Assembly: GCA_003345595.1 (NCBI GenBank)
Contig: PRDI01000066.1
Location: 1-39,655 of the forward strand
Direction: 5' to 3'
Origin: Candidatus Thorarchaeota archaeon
GTDB taxonomy: Archaea > Asgardarchaeota > Thorarchaeia > Thorarchaeales > Thorarchaeaceae
Length of the DNA: 39,655 bases
Under the pieces are notes generated by a model that saw only the letters and a program-made list of their open reading frames with translations, did not search any database and was not told where the DNA came from. Position 1 is the first letter of the stretch; each line of letters starts with the position of its first letter. A program made the position numbers and the translations under genes. Below are positions 16,400 to 24,492 of this stretch, piece by piece.

Positions 16400-17785
16400 C
16401 TACATACCTCCTACTGGCACGCCACGTATCCGAGCATGCGGCCCCCCGCTGTTGTCGGGCACCAACTGCCCATTCTTTCCACATGTGCCAGCTTCCATCT
16501 CGAAGTCCTTGGCAATTCCATCTATCTTGGCTAGTACATCTAGGATTTGACCTGCGAGAGAGACATCACGCACCATTTGCCCTAGTTCCCCCTTCTCAAT
16601 GAGGTAACCGTGACTCGCTTGGAACATGAACTGCCCCTTGGACGGCTCGGTGTAGCCATAGTTGAAATCGCATAACATGACGCCTTGCTTGGTGTCTGCA
16701 ATGAGTTCGTCCACCTCCCAATCACCACGTTCCATGAAGGTGTTGCTCATGCGAGGAATAGGCTCATACATGAAAGACTGGGCCCTGGCTGCGCCATTAA
16801 GTTCCATCCCCAATCTACTGGATGACTCAAGACTATGAAGCAGGTCTGTCAGGATTCCGTTCTTCACGAGATGCCTCTTGCGAGTCTTGGTGCCCTCCCA
16901 ATCGTACTCGAAAGTGCCTCTCTGACCGACAAGCGTCGGATCATCGCTAAGATTGAGGCTTTCGGGACCCACCTTCGTTCCGACCTTATCCTCAAGGACG
17001 GTCGCATGAGCCGGCCAATTATCCGCCTCACATGCGTGGCCAAATGCCTCATGGACCATGACACCATTCAGTATTGGATCCATGATCACATCATGGACAC
17101 CGCCCTTTGCGGCCACTGACGAGAGCAGCTCAACAGCCAGTTTTGAAGACTCCTCTCCCAGAACCTGCACTGGCTCCGTCTGCATCTGCTCAAAGCCGCC
17201 CCTCACGCCAATTGACTTGTATGCACGCTGTCTGTTGGCACCATCCTTGGCTGTCGCCATGCAGGTGATCCGCGGAAGAGAGTTCTCTATGTGCACAGCC
17301 GTGCCCAAGGAGTTGGCAACATATAGCTCGCTCCACATGTCAGCATATGTCGTTCGGGTGTTGGAGATCCTCTTATCGAACCCCCGAGCTTGGTCGTCTA
17401 TCATCTTGGCGAGCCCGACCTTCTCCTCTATTGACACGTCTTGAAAGGGTCGCTTGACCTTTAGATGGACGCTGTCAGTGAACGTCTTCCCTTCAATGCC
17501 AAATTTGGCAGCCACACGTTCATGTGTGGCAAGTGCCAGCTTCGCAACAGACTCACCAGTCCGACGCATACCACTTGCAGTGAGGTCGGTACACTGACCG
17601 AATGCCCAAGCCCCATCAATAAGTGCCCTTATGCCAGCACCCTTCAGTCTCGACATGGTCGCACGCTTTGTGATCCCATCACTCATCTCGATGTTTGTCG
17701 TAATGGTGTTCTCAATACGGACATCAGAGAAAGCGACTCCAACCTTGATGGCTGCATCAATTGCTGCTTTTGCAAGACTCTCCAT
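16400..17785 (-). CDS. tldD: TldD, zinc metalloprotease subunit of TldD/TldE
   Basis: TldD holds the catalytic zinc of the pair. The active-site motif HEAFGH (His245, Glu246, His250) is followed by ACEADNW, and the C-terminal part has the conserved CDFNYGYTEPSKGQF and GYLIEKGELG. The length (461) is normal. The ATG at 17785 has a good TATA box about 40 bases upstream, GGTTATATTC at 17821-17830 on the minus strand, making a short leader. It is the first gene of a two-gene operon with pmbA and is divergent from the ESCRT-associated 522-residue protein. No modified-peptide precursor is evident nearby, so a general peptide-clearing role is as likely as a dedicated one. Confidence 0.93.
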   Translation of the reverse strand: MESLAKAAIDAAIKVGVAFSDVRIENTITTNIEMSDGITKRATMSRLKGAGIRALIDGAWAFGQCTDLTASGMRRTGESVAKLALATHERVAAKFGIEGKTFTDSVHLKVKRPFQDVSIEEKVGLAKMIDDQARGFDKRISNTRTTYADMWSELYVANSLGTAVHIENSLPRITCMATAKDGANRQRAYKSIGVRGGFEQMQTEPVQVLGEESSKLAVELLSSVAAKGGVHDVIMDPILNGVMVHEAFGHACEADNWPAHATVLEDKVGTKVGPESLNLSDDPTLVGQRGTFEYDWEGTKTRKRHLVKNGILTDLLHSLESSSRLGMELNGAARAQSFMYEPIPRMSNTFMERGDWEVDELIADTKQGVMLCDFNYGYTEPSKGQFMFQASHGYLIEKGELGQMVRDVSLAGQILDVLAKIDGIAKDFEMEAGTCGKNGQLVPDNSGGPHARIRGVPVGGM

Positions 17786-17820
17786 AATCGGCTGTCCCTA
17801 CATATGGCGGCTATGACCCG

Positions 17821-17830
17821 GAATATAACC
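17821..17830 (-). promoter_or_regulatory. TATA box for tldD-pmbA
   Basis: The minus strand reads GGTTATATTC, about 40 bases before the tldD ATG. It is one of the clearest TATA matches in the window. The 189-base gap it shares with the divergent ESCRT gene also contains GACTATACC at about 17928-17936 for the other direction. Confidence 0.6.
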
Positions 17831-17974
17831 GATTTGAAGACTGCATTCACACTCAACGCCTAGAGACAATTAGCCTCAAACTGGGTTTCCCTGCTAATAC
17901 CGACGTGATACACAGCCAATTATTCAAGACTATACCACGGTAAAGCTTGAGTCCAGAGGCCCGGAGGAAAACAG

Positions 17975-19543
17975 TTGAACGAAGATCCCTCAGTTCATGC
18001 ATGTCAAGTGTGCGGTAGCAATCGAGCCACTCATCTCTGTGAGGACTGCGGAGAGATACTGTGTCTGGACTGTATGGAAACGAAATCCAGCGTGCACTAT
18101 GTGTGCAGCAATTGCCATCATGCGCTAGGGACACCGCCGCCGGGGGAGAAGTTCGAGAGATGCCCAGAATGTGACTCGAAGGAGCTGAGTCTTGGCAAAC
18201 GCCTAGAAGAGATCTGTCCAAGATGTCACTCCTCGCGTACAGCTCCAATCGAGGAGAAGAGAAGAGCTCTAGCACAGGACATGCGTCGTGCAATCATGAG
18301 TATTCAGTACGGCTACATGAGGCTGAGAGACTTTACGAACAGGCTCACATCAGCGAAGAGGCTTCTGGTATCTCTTAGGATGGCCAACTTCCTTCACTAC
18401 CGATGGTTGGAAGACAAGATCGAGGACATACAGTCCGAGCTTCCGGCAATCAAGAACAGAGTTGCCAATCAGGCAGAGATCATTGCAAGACAGATGACGG
18501 CCGAAACCAAGGGCTTCCTCGACTACAACACATGGTCAGCGGCTCAGTTTCCCTTTATAGGAGGAGTGACCAACCGCATAACAGAACTTGGCAATCAGTA
18601 CAGGCGCAATGTCGATGAGGCTCTTGAGAGTGTACGACTTACAATCTCAGATTTGGAACAGCAACTGGATGGACTGGACTACTACAAGAAGCAGTTTGCA
18701 GGTTTCTACGACACTGCGGAGCTGTCGGTCAACGAACTGCCAGTCTGTGCTCTGCCTGAGATAAGGATTGCAGGCAGTGACTTCCTCAAGAATGACAAGG
18801 CTCTGGGCACGCTCTACATAACAAACAGGAGACTCATCTTCATTGCTGAAACAGGTCGGTTACGCAAGAAGACTGACATCATATTCGATTTCCCTCTCAT
18901 GTATCTGAAAAGCATCGAAGGTGACGGTCGTCTGAGGAAGAGGGTTGTCCTGAAGATGAAGCAGGGCGAAGTCAAGCTCTCTTGTAACGAGCAGACGGAG
19001 AAGGTGCTGCCAGACTATGTCGAAATCGCCAGGAAGTTCGACAAATACATGCAGTCGGATCTCCAGAGAACGAGGAAGCTCGGTCAATCAGATATCCCCG
19101 TCAGTGATGTTAGACTCAAGATCGAGGAGCTTGTGTACTCGCTCATCTCCTCAGGCGCCGCCGTAGAGCAAGACAGAGAAACGGGGAGGGCATCTGGTGC
19201 ATATCCGAGACATGTAGGGCCGTATGCGGCCGGCGCCCAGTTCCGGCGTGATTTCCGGCAGAGCAGCAGCCCCTACCCGCGTGACCGACTGAGAAGGGAC
19301 ATAGAAGGCATGTTTGAGAACCGAGAACAGCCACACCGACCAGATGGTTCAAGCAGTTACATGTCCAGCAGTGACACGTTGGTCATCGATGATGCAATAA
19401 AGGACACAGTGCATCTCTTCAGGAGCGGGCAACTGGTGCCCGAGGACTTCATCAGGCGATACAAGGGGCTCATGCGTGACTCATACGACACTAGAAGAAG
19501 ACTGGAGTCTGTTTCAAGATATGCGCAGAGTGTAGAGCGGTGA
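17975..19543 (+). CDS. Vps23-like ESCRT-I protein: B-box zinc fingers, helical stalk, GRAM/GLUE-like domain, steadiness box
   Basis: Four parts can be seen. Residues 10-49 form a B-box-like finger (CxxC at 10/13, 22/25, 30/33, 44/47 and a following His pair), and 63-84 a second zinc ribbon (CPEC, CPRC). Residues about 90-250 are helical. Residues about 260-360 read as a GRAM/PH-like fold (LGTLYITNRRLIFIAE, then strands and a closing helix), the fold of the Vps36 GLUE domain. After a disordered linker, residues about 470-512 align without gaps to the Vps23/TSG101 steadiness box (VIDDAI, FRSG, EDFIRR, LMRDSYDTR), which in eukaryotes assembles ESCRT-I. The TTG start has GGAGG seven bases upstream. 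It converges on ESCRT-III, stop to stop. Domain calls are by eye; the ESCRT context supports them. Confidence 0.82.
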   Translation: MNEDPSVHACQVCGSNRATHLCEDCGEILCLDCMETKSSVHYVCSNCHHALGTPPPGEKFERCPECDSKELSLGKRLEEICPRCHSSRTAPIEEKRRALAQDMRRAIMSIQYGYMRLRDFTNRLTSAKRLLVSLRMANFLHYRWLEDKIEDIQSELPAIKNRVANQAEIIARQMTAETKGFLDYNTWSAAQFPFIGGVTNRITELGNQYRRNVDEALESVRLTISDLEQQLDGLDYYKKQFAGFYDTAELSVNELPVCALPEIRIAGSDFLKNDKALGTLYITNRRLIFIAETGRLRKKTDIIFDFPLMYLKSIEGDGRLRKRVVLKMKQGEVKLSCNEQTEKVLPDYVEIARKFDKYMQSDLQRTRKLGQSDIPVSDVRLKIEELVYSLISSGAAVEQDRETGRASGAYPRHVGPYAAGAQFRRDFRQSSSPYPRDRLRRDIEGMFENREQPHRPDGSSSYMSSSDTLVIDDAIKDTVHLFRSGQLVPEDFIRRYKGLMRDSYDTRRRLESVSRYAQSVER

Positions 19544-20167
19544 TCAGACGCCCAGCTCTTTCTCAAGCGACTTGATGGCTTCTTCGAGCTCCTCGGCTTC
19601 TGTCACTGGTCTTGTACCCGAAGGCGCGCCAACAACCCCTGCGGCCGCATCTATCTCCTCCATGGCGGCTGCCATGTCTTCCGAGGTCACTTGGCTCTCT
19701 TTTGTGGAAACAAGAGCCTCTTCTGATATTCCGCTCTCAATTTCGAACTCTTCAAGCCTGCGAGTGATCTCGTCCAGATTCTGGATGACCTTTGTCGAGT
19801 CTGTTGCGTCGCTCAACATGCCAAGTATCTTCGCAACCTGTTCGACTGCTAATCCGGTCTTGGCGGTAGCTTGGGCCCGAGTGATGTGAGCAAGCACCCT
19901 CAAGAGATGAAGCCGTGAACGGTCAACTGACAGAGCGAATCTCCTAAAGCGAATCATCTCCGCCGCGTAGGTCCTGTATGCGTCTGTTTGGCCCTCCTTG
20001 CGGGCACGAACCGCTCGCGCCTTAGTATCGCGCTCCTCTTTCTCAAGCCTGTTCCTTTCGCGCTCAAGCTGCTTGGTCAGTATTCTGAGCTGGGATGTGA
20101 CCTCTGTAATGTCGGGTTTCCTACGACCCCAAGACATGGCTTTCTTGATTGTACCCAATGAGCTCAC
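19544..20167 (-). CDS. ESCRT-III protein (Snf7/CHMP family)
   Basis: ESCRT-III subunits polymerise on membranes to cut necks in division and budding. The protein has the expected layout: a short basic N-terminus (KKAMSWGRRKPDI), the long alpha1/alpha2 hairpin rich in Arg/Lys/Glu (about residues 20-110), shorter helices, and an acidic tail ending in EELEEAIKSLEKELGV. That last helix resembles a MIM1 motif (acidic, Leu, Ile, Leu spacing) that would bind the MIT domain of the divergent vps4 next door, though the usual MIM1 Arg is Ala. The start is GTG at 20167; the ATG ten codons later is possible. A TATA-like AGGTTTAAAC lies at 20211-20220. Whether it is the CHMP1-3 or CHMP4-7 type needs a tree; the MIM1-like end favours CHMP1-3. 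Confidence 0.88.
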   Translation of the reverse strand: MSSLGTIKKAMSWGRRKPDITEVTSQLRILTKQLERERNRLEKEERDTKARAVRARKEGQTDAYRTYAAEMIRFRRFALSVDRSRLHLLRVLAHITRAQATAKTGLAVEQVAKILGMLSDATDSTKVIQNLDEITRRLEEFEIESGISEEALVSTKESQVTSEDMAAAMEEIDAAAGVVGAPSGTRPVTEAEELEEAIKSLEKELGV

Positions 20168-20311
20168 CGCATCCGGGGAGAGACTCCCAAGTCGATTTCG
20201 GAGGCTGTCCGTTTAAACCTTCGCAGAAGACAAGACATCTTCGCCGAGGGCGAGTTTGAGAAACCTCGACACAGACCATGAACACACAAACTCTTAACCG
20301 CTGAAGAGCAA
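20168..20311. promoter_or_regulatory. divergent promoter region between ESCRT-III and vps4
   Basis: The gap of 144 bases serves both genes. The minus strand has AGGTTTAAAC at 20211-20220 for ESCRT-III, giving a leader of about 25 bases. The plus strand has CTCTTAACC at 20291-20299, which would start the transcript near 20320, inside the first codons of the longest vps4 frame. Shared control of the filament and its ATPase is likely. Confidence 0.45.
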
Positions 20312-21556
20312 ATGGCATTCGAACGCGAAATGTCAGGATCAGATGCTGACCGGCTGGACTTGGGCTTAAGGGCTCTCCTAGACAAGGCCATTGACCTTGA
20401 TTATAGAGGGATGAAGAAAGAGGCCTGCCAATACTATCTCAAGGCCAGCAAGATCCTCATCAAACTCTCCAATTCGACCTCATTGCCATCACTCCGCAAG
20501 CACTACTTCGACAGGGCTCAGGAGTGTGTGGATCGTGTGAAGCGCATCTCTGGAGCAAAGGGAGTCGCCGGCCCACCAGACAGCCTCAGAAGACTGGTGA
20601 CACAACCAGGAGAAAAGATCCAGAAGACTGCGACACGATCGGCATCAGAGGAAACAGAGGAAATCGACGAGGACACAAAGAGGCTTCGTGAGATGATTGC
20701 GGACACCATCATAGCTGAGCGGCCGGACGTAAAGATGTCAGAAGTGGCAGGACTAGAGGAGGCAAAGCAGGCAATCCAAGAGGCTGTAGTCGCCCCGATG
20801 AAACACCCGGAGCTGTTCAAGGGAAAGGCAAGACAGCCATGGAGAGGAATCCTGTTTTATGGACCAGCGGGCTGCGGCAAGACTCTCATAGCAAAAGCTG
20901 TTGCTTCGGAGGTGAACGCGACCTTCTTTAACGTGTCAGCAGGAAACATAGTGAGCAAGTGGTTGGGAGAGTCTGAGAAGCTTGTCATGACACTGTTTGA
21001 TATGGCGAGGAAGAACCAGCCGGCAATCATCTTCGTCGATGAACTTGACTCAGTCGGTGTTTCCAGATCCGATCACGATGTTGGAGGCGAGCGGAGGCTC
21101 AAGACTCAGCTGCTGACTGAGCTTCAAGGAGTGGCCAGCAACCCAAAGGAACGAGTCACAGTCATCGGTGCCACCAACCTACCATGGCAACTTGATTTTG
21201 CCCTGAGGTCTAGGTTTGAGAAGAGAATCCATATTCCCCTTCCTGGAAAGACATCACGACGAACGATGTTTGAGCTACATATGGAGGATGTAGAGGTTTC
21301 ACACGACGTTGACTTCGATGAACTTGCGGACCTGACAGAGGGCTATAGTGGTCGGGACATCAGCGTTGTGTGCAGGGAAGCTGCCATGGAGCCTATAAGA
21401 GATCTCCAGAGTACTGGAGAAATGGACCGCGATGGCCCGATTGAAAACATCCGACCTGTTTCGAGGCAGGATTTCCTCCAAGCCATTGACAGCATTGGAC
21501 CCGGTACTTCTCCCGAGGACGTGAAGAAGTATGTCGATTGGGCGGAGGCAACATAG
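20312..21556 (+). CDS. vps4: Vps4 AAA ATPase with MIT domain
   Basis: Vps4 disassembles ESCRT-III filaments by pulling subunits through its hexamer pore. Residues about 10-75 form the three-helix MIT domain (LDKAIDLDYRGMKKEACQYY). The AAA core follows: Walker A GPAGCGKT (Gly184-Thr191), pore loop near SKWLGESEKLV, Walker B IIFVDELD (Asp243, Glu244), then the second region of homology IGATNLPWQLDFALRSRFEKR with its arginine fingers. The C-terminal YVDWAEA is the Vps4 end helix. At 414 residues it is family-typical. The ATG at 20312 may be upstream of the transcript start; the ATG at 20330 (MSGSDADR) is an alternative. vps25 starts three bases after the stop, so the two form an operon. Confidence 0.95.
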   Translation: MAFEREMSGSDADRLDLGLRALLDKAIDLDYRGMKKEACQYYLKASKILIKLSNSTSLPSLRKHYFDRAQECVDRVKRISGAKGVAGPPDSLRRLVTQPGEKIQKTATRSASEETEEIDEDTKRLREMIADTIIAERPDVKMSEVAGLEEAKQAIQEAVVAPMKHPELFKGKARQPWRGILFYGPAGCGKTLIAKAVASEVNATFFNVSAGNIVSKWLGESEKLVMTLFDMARKNQPAIIFVDELDSVGVSRSDHDVGGERRLKTQLLTELQGVASNPKERVTVIGATNLPWQLDFALRSRFEKRIHIPLPGKTSRRTMFELHMEDVEVSHDVDFDELADLTEGYSGRDISVVCREAAMEPIRDLQSTGEMDRDGPIENIRPVSRQDFLQAIDSIGPGTSPEDVKKYVDWAEAT

Positions 21557-21559
21557 GCT

Positions 21560-22279
21560 GTGAGTGTGAAGGAACGACGAAGGCAGAAGGAGCGATCCAA
21601 GCCCCGAAGTGAGTCCAAGCATCAGGAGGGTGCGGTGGACACTGAGGCCAGCATCGAAAGCTTCGTCACTTCCGAGCAAGTCGAATCCCCTCTCGAAACT
21701 CCGGAAACAACTCAAGTTGCCGAGCCCGAACCGCAGGTTTCGGAGCCCGTCACTGAGGAGGCTCTCGTGCCACAGGTACTTCTGCCGCGGTGGGGTGACA
21801 ACAAAGAGTCAGAATGGATGTACCAGATTCCTCCCAGAGATGAGGACAGAGATATGTGGATGAATGAGTGGGCCGACTTCGTGATCCAGTGGACGCAGTC
21901 AAAAGGCCTTCATGTCCTCTCTGTTTCAGCCTTCATCAAGGAACCACCTTTCAGAGACATGCTTGGAAAGGTAGACGCTTTCAGACTGATTGGAAACGCA
22001 TTGGTCGACAAGGGAGTTGCAGAATGGCTTGATGACAAGAAGCGCCAACTCCGAGTCTACTGGAGACCCCTTGAGGAATGGGCCGATTTGGTATATGGGT
22101 GGGCCATTGAAACGGGAAACCTGCACCTAGATGTCAAATCCATAATCATACAGGAAGCTAGTAGGGAGTTTGCCAGTCTTCCTGAGAGAGACTTGCATCA
22201 AGTAATGGAGATGCTTGTAGACAGAAAAGTGGCAGAGTGGGTGGATAGGAAGAGGGGGGCAATACTAATCCGAGTGTGA
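21560..22279 (+). CDS. vps25: Vps25-like ESCRT-II subunit with acidic N-terminal extension
   Basis: Residues about 88-239 match Vps25, which is built of two winged helices. Landmarks are QIPPRDEDRDMW (the PPF-type start), VAEWLDDKKRQL, then VYWRPLEEWADLVYGWA, very like the EWLD/WR/EEW run in eukaryotic Vps25, and a second winged helix ending KVAEWVDRKRGAILI. The first 80 residues are an acidic, Pro/Glu/Thr-rich, probably disordered tail not found in eukaryotic Vps25. In ESCRT-II, Vps25 links Vps22/36 to ESCRT-III. It begins with GTG three bases after vps4, with GGAGG 11 bases upstream inside the end of vps4. It converges on the Vps22/36-like gene. Confidence 0.88.
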   Translation: MSVKERRRQKERSKPRSESKHQEGAVDTEASIESFVTSEQVESPLETPETTQVAEPEPQVSEPVTEEALVPQVLLPRWGDNKESEWMYQIPPRDEDRDMWMNEWADFVIQWTQSKGLHVLSVSAFIKEPPFRDMLGKVDAFRLIGNALVDKGVAEWLDDKKRQLRVYWRPLEEWADLVYGWAIETGNLHLDVKSIIIQEASREFASLPERDLHQVMEMLVDRKVAEWVDRKRGAILIRV

Positions 22280-22284
22280 TTCCC

Positions 22285-23022
22285 CTATACCGAGCCGTTC
22301 CTGCCTCGAAGTCCTGGAAAGTAATACCGTCCCCCCGTGGAGAAACGGATGTCGGCGACAGCCATGCCTGAGTCGACCAGGCTAGACAGGACTTGGCGCG
22401 CGTGATCTTCAGACCACTTCAGCTGCATCATGAGTTCCTCTATAGAAACATGCCCTTTTGTAGCGGCTATGTTGATGACATCAGCCTGGTCTCTCCGCAG
22501 CTCAAGTGGACGCAGCTCGACGACCTTTACGCCGCCCCTTAGTGTTCTGATGCCAGGGATGAGACCGTGTTCTGCGACGCGGTTCACAGCCTCGATCACG
22601 TCATTGTAGCTCACAGATTTGAGTTCTGGGATAAGGCGCACTACCTCCACTATGAGTTCTGCCAGTCCCATGAGGCCCTTAGATGCGTTTGCCGTAGCAA
22701 CATCGAGCACGGCCAATCCGATGTGGTCATAGTATTCCTCGGTGGTCATGCCCTCGATTGAGGCCATTGAGCTCTTGCCGTGAAGACCCAACAGGACTGA
22801 TGCATCCGGAAATGACTCAAGCACCCTCTCTTGGTCGATGAAATTCACAGGATCTATGCCCATGTGTCGAAGGTCTTCGATACAGTCCTTGACCTCCGCA
22901 AGAAGCGCATCTGATTCCCTCTGAAATGACCGTACATCCACGGTCCCCATGTCGTACATCTTCTTGAGCTGATCCAGCGTCGCAATCGACGCCCATAGCT
23001 CGGATTGGAGTCGTTCACTCAT
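22285..23022 (-). CDS. Vps22/Vps36-like ESCRT-II subunit (EAP30 domain)
   Basis: This 245-residue protein fits the EAP30 fold: an N-terminal coiled coil (about 1-60), a linker, then tandem winged helices. The diagnostic run is VSYNDVIEAVNRVAEHGLIPGIRTL, followed by LRRDQADVINIAATKGHVSI, MLQ-type MMQLKWSEDHARQVLSSLVDSGMA and the closing RYYFPGL, very close to the Vps22/Vps36 pattern. Eukaryotes have two such proteins; one ancestral-looking protein appears to serve here. No N-terminal GLUE domain is present, unlike Vps36. The ATG at 23022 follows a TATA-like CACTTAAAGC at about 23085-23094. The gene ends five bases from the convergent vps25, consistent with a shared ESCRT-II. Confidence 0.88.
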   Translation of the reverse strand: MSERLQSELWASIATLDQLKKMYDMGTVDVRSFQRESDALLAEVKDCIEDLRHMGIDPVNFIDQERVLESFPDASVLLGLHGKSSMASIEGMTTEEYYDHIGLAVLDVATANASKGLMGLAELIVEVVRLIPELKSVSYNDVIEAVNRVAEHGLIPGIRTLRGGVKVVELRPLELRRDQADVINIAATKGHVSIEELMMQLKWSEDHARQVLSSLVDSGMAVADIRFSTGGRYYFPGLRGRNGSV

Positions 23023-23084
23023 CGGCTCGAATCCCTTCTTTGTCAGTTTCTACTACTGATTCACTATGAATCCGCACTGCTTAT

Positions 23085-23094
23085 GCTTTAAGTG
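23085..23094 (-). promoter_or_regulatory. TATA-like box for the Vps22/36-like gene
   Basis: The minus strand reads CACTTAAAGC about 65 bases before the ATG, so the transcript would begin near 23065, just after the aspS stop at 23116. This gives the gene its own promoter rather than read-through from aspS. Confidence 0.45.
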
Positions 23095-23115
23095 AGAGTA
23101 TTATTGAGGCGGGTG

Positions 23116-24492
23116 CTACGGCGTCAGTCTATCGCGGTCTCGTGGGAGCAGAGTCGCTTCTCTGATATTGTCAATCCCTAGGACCTGCATTGTCAGGCGT
23201 TCCACACCCAGACCAAGTCCTCCGTGGGGAGGTGCACCGTACCTGAATGGATCAATATAGAAACTGAAGTTATCAGGATTGAACCCCTTCGCCTTGAAGC
23301 GCTCCACTAGTAGATTGTGAAGATGTATGCGCTGGCTGCCCGTTGTAATCTCCATGCCCTTGTACAGGAGGTCGAAACTCTCTGTCATTCCTTCATCTGT
23401 CAGACTTGGCATAGTGTAAGCCGGTCGCAACTCGAGAGGATAGTGGGTCACGAACACCATGTCGGTTCCATACTTCCTGGGAAATACCTCTCCTAGGATG
23501 TGTTCGCAGTCTGGGTCGAGGTCGTCTGTATATGACAATTGTTTCCCGGCTTCGTTGACTATGTCAATGGCCTCTTTGTACTTCACCCTCTTGAACGGCA
23601 CCTCTGGGACCTTCAAATCGATTCCCAATAGCTCGAGCTCTGCGGCAGCCTCTTTCGTGGTCTTCTCGAAGGAGTGGTGGAGCATCTTCTCCTCCATGCT
23701 CATCACATCCTCGACGCCGCCAATCCACGCCATCTCGAAGTCGAAAGAAGTATACTCGTTGACATGGCGACGAGTGTTGTGTTTCTCAGCACGGAAGACC
23801 GGTGCAATTTCAAAGACCCGACCGAACCCGGCCAAAAGCATCAGCTGCTTGTAGAACTGCGGGCTCTGTGCAAGGTAGGCCTTTCTGTCAAAGTAGTTGA
23901 CCTCGAAGAGATTCGCACCGCCTTCTGTGGCTGCTGCAACAATCTTTGGCGTGTGTATCTCGACAAAATCATTCTTCTCAAGATACTCACGTGCATGCTT
24001 CACGAGGCAATGTTGTACCCTGAATATCGCATTCACCTTGGGCTTGCGAAGGTCAAGAACGCGGTGGTTAAGCCGGGTTTCCAGATCAATGTCAACCTTG
24101 CCTTCGACAATGTCGATTGGCAGTCGTTCAGCGGTGTTGATGAGGCGTATCTTGCTTGGAATGACTTCCACTCCGCGTTCGACCTGATCTGCCGCAACCA
24201 CCGTTCCATGTACAACCACTACCGATTCGGGCTTGAGCTGACCAGATACCTCGAACACATCCGTTGGGACTTTCCCCTGCGGTATTGTCACTTGAACCAT
24301 GCCACGTTCGTCCCTGAGGATAAGAAACTTGATTCTCCCTTTATCACGGAGAGTGTGAACCCATCCAATGAGTGTCACCTGCTTGCCAGCGATCTTTGGG
24401 GTCACTTCGCTAGCGAAATGCGAACGCCTATCTTTGCCAATGCGCTCAACACCGGCCTTAGCATAGAAGTCTTGTTCATTTAGATCACTCAT
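23116..24492 (-). CDS. aspS: aspartyl-tRNA synthetase, archaeal type
   Basis: AspRS is a class IIb synthetase. An N-terminal OB-fold (VTLIGWVHTLRDKGRIKFLI) binds the anticodon. The catalytic core shows motif 1 near FRVQHCLVKHAREYL, the flipping-loop region TEGGANLFEV and QSPQFYKQL, motif 2 FRAEKHNTRRHVNEY, and motif 3 GLGLGVERLTM. At 458 residues it lacks the GAD insertion of bacterial AspRS, as expected for the archaeal/eukaryotic type. Whether it also charges tRNA-Asn depends on an OB-fold position I have not tried to resolve. The ATG lies about 80 bases after a weak TATA-like CTCTTAATGC at about 24574-24583. It is a single-gene unit. Confidence 0.95.
   Translation of the reverse strand: MSDLNEQDFYAKAGVERIGKDRRSHFASEVTPKIAGKQVTLIGWVHTLRDKGRIKFLILRDERGMVQVTIPQGKVPTDVFEVSGQLKPESVVVVHGTVVAADQVERGVEVIPSKIRLINTAERLPIDIVEGKVDIDLETRLNHRVLDLRKPKVNAIFRVQHCLVKHAREYLEKNDFVEIHTPKIVAAATEGGANLFEVNYFDRKAYLAQSPQFYKQLMLLAGFGRVFEIAPVFRAEKHNTRRHVNEYTSFDFEMAWIGGVEDVMSMEEKMLHHSFEKTTKEAAAELELLGIDLKVPEVPFKRVKYKEAIDIVNEAGKQLSYTDDLDPDCEHILGEVFPRKYGTDMVFVTHYPLELRPAYTMPSLTDEGMTESFDLLYKGMEITTGSQRIHLHNLLVERFKAKGFNPDNFSFYIDPFRYGAPPHGGLGLGVERLTMQVLGIDNIREATLLPRDRDRLTP

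Noticed and set aside
23674..24483. 269-codon plus-strand frame opposite aspS
   Set aside because: It is antisense to a clearly conserved AspRS, with all class II motifs on the other strand; the long frame is a by-product of its codon use.
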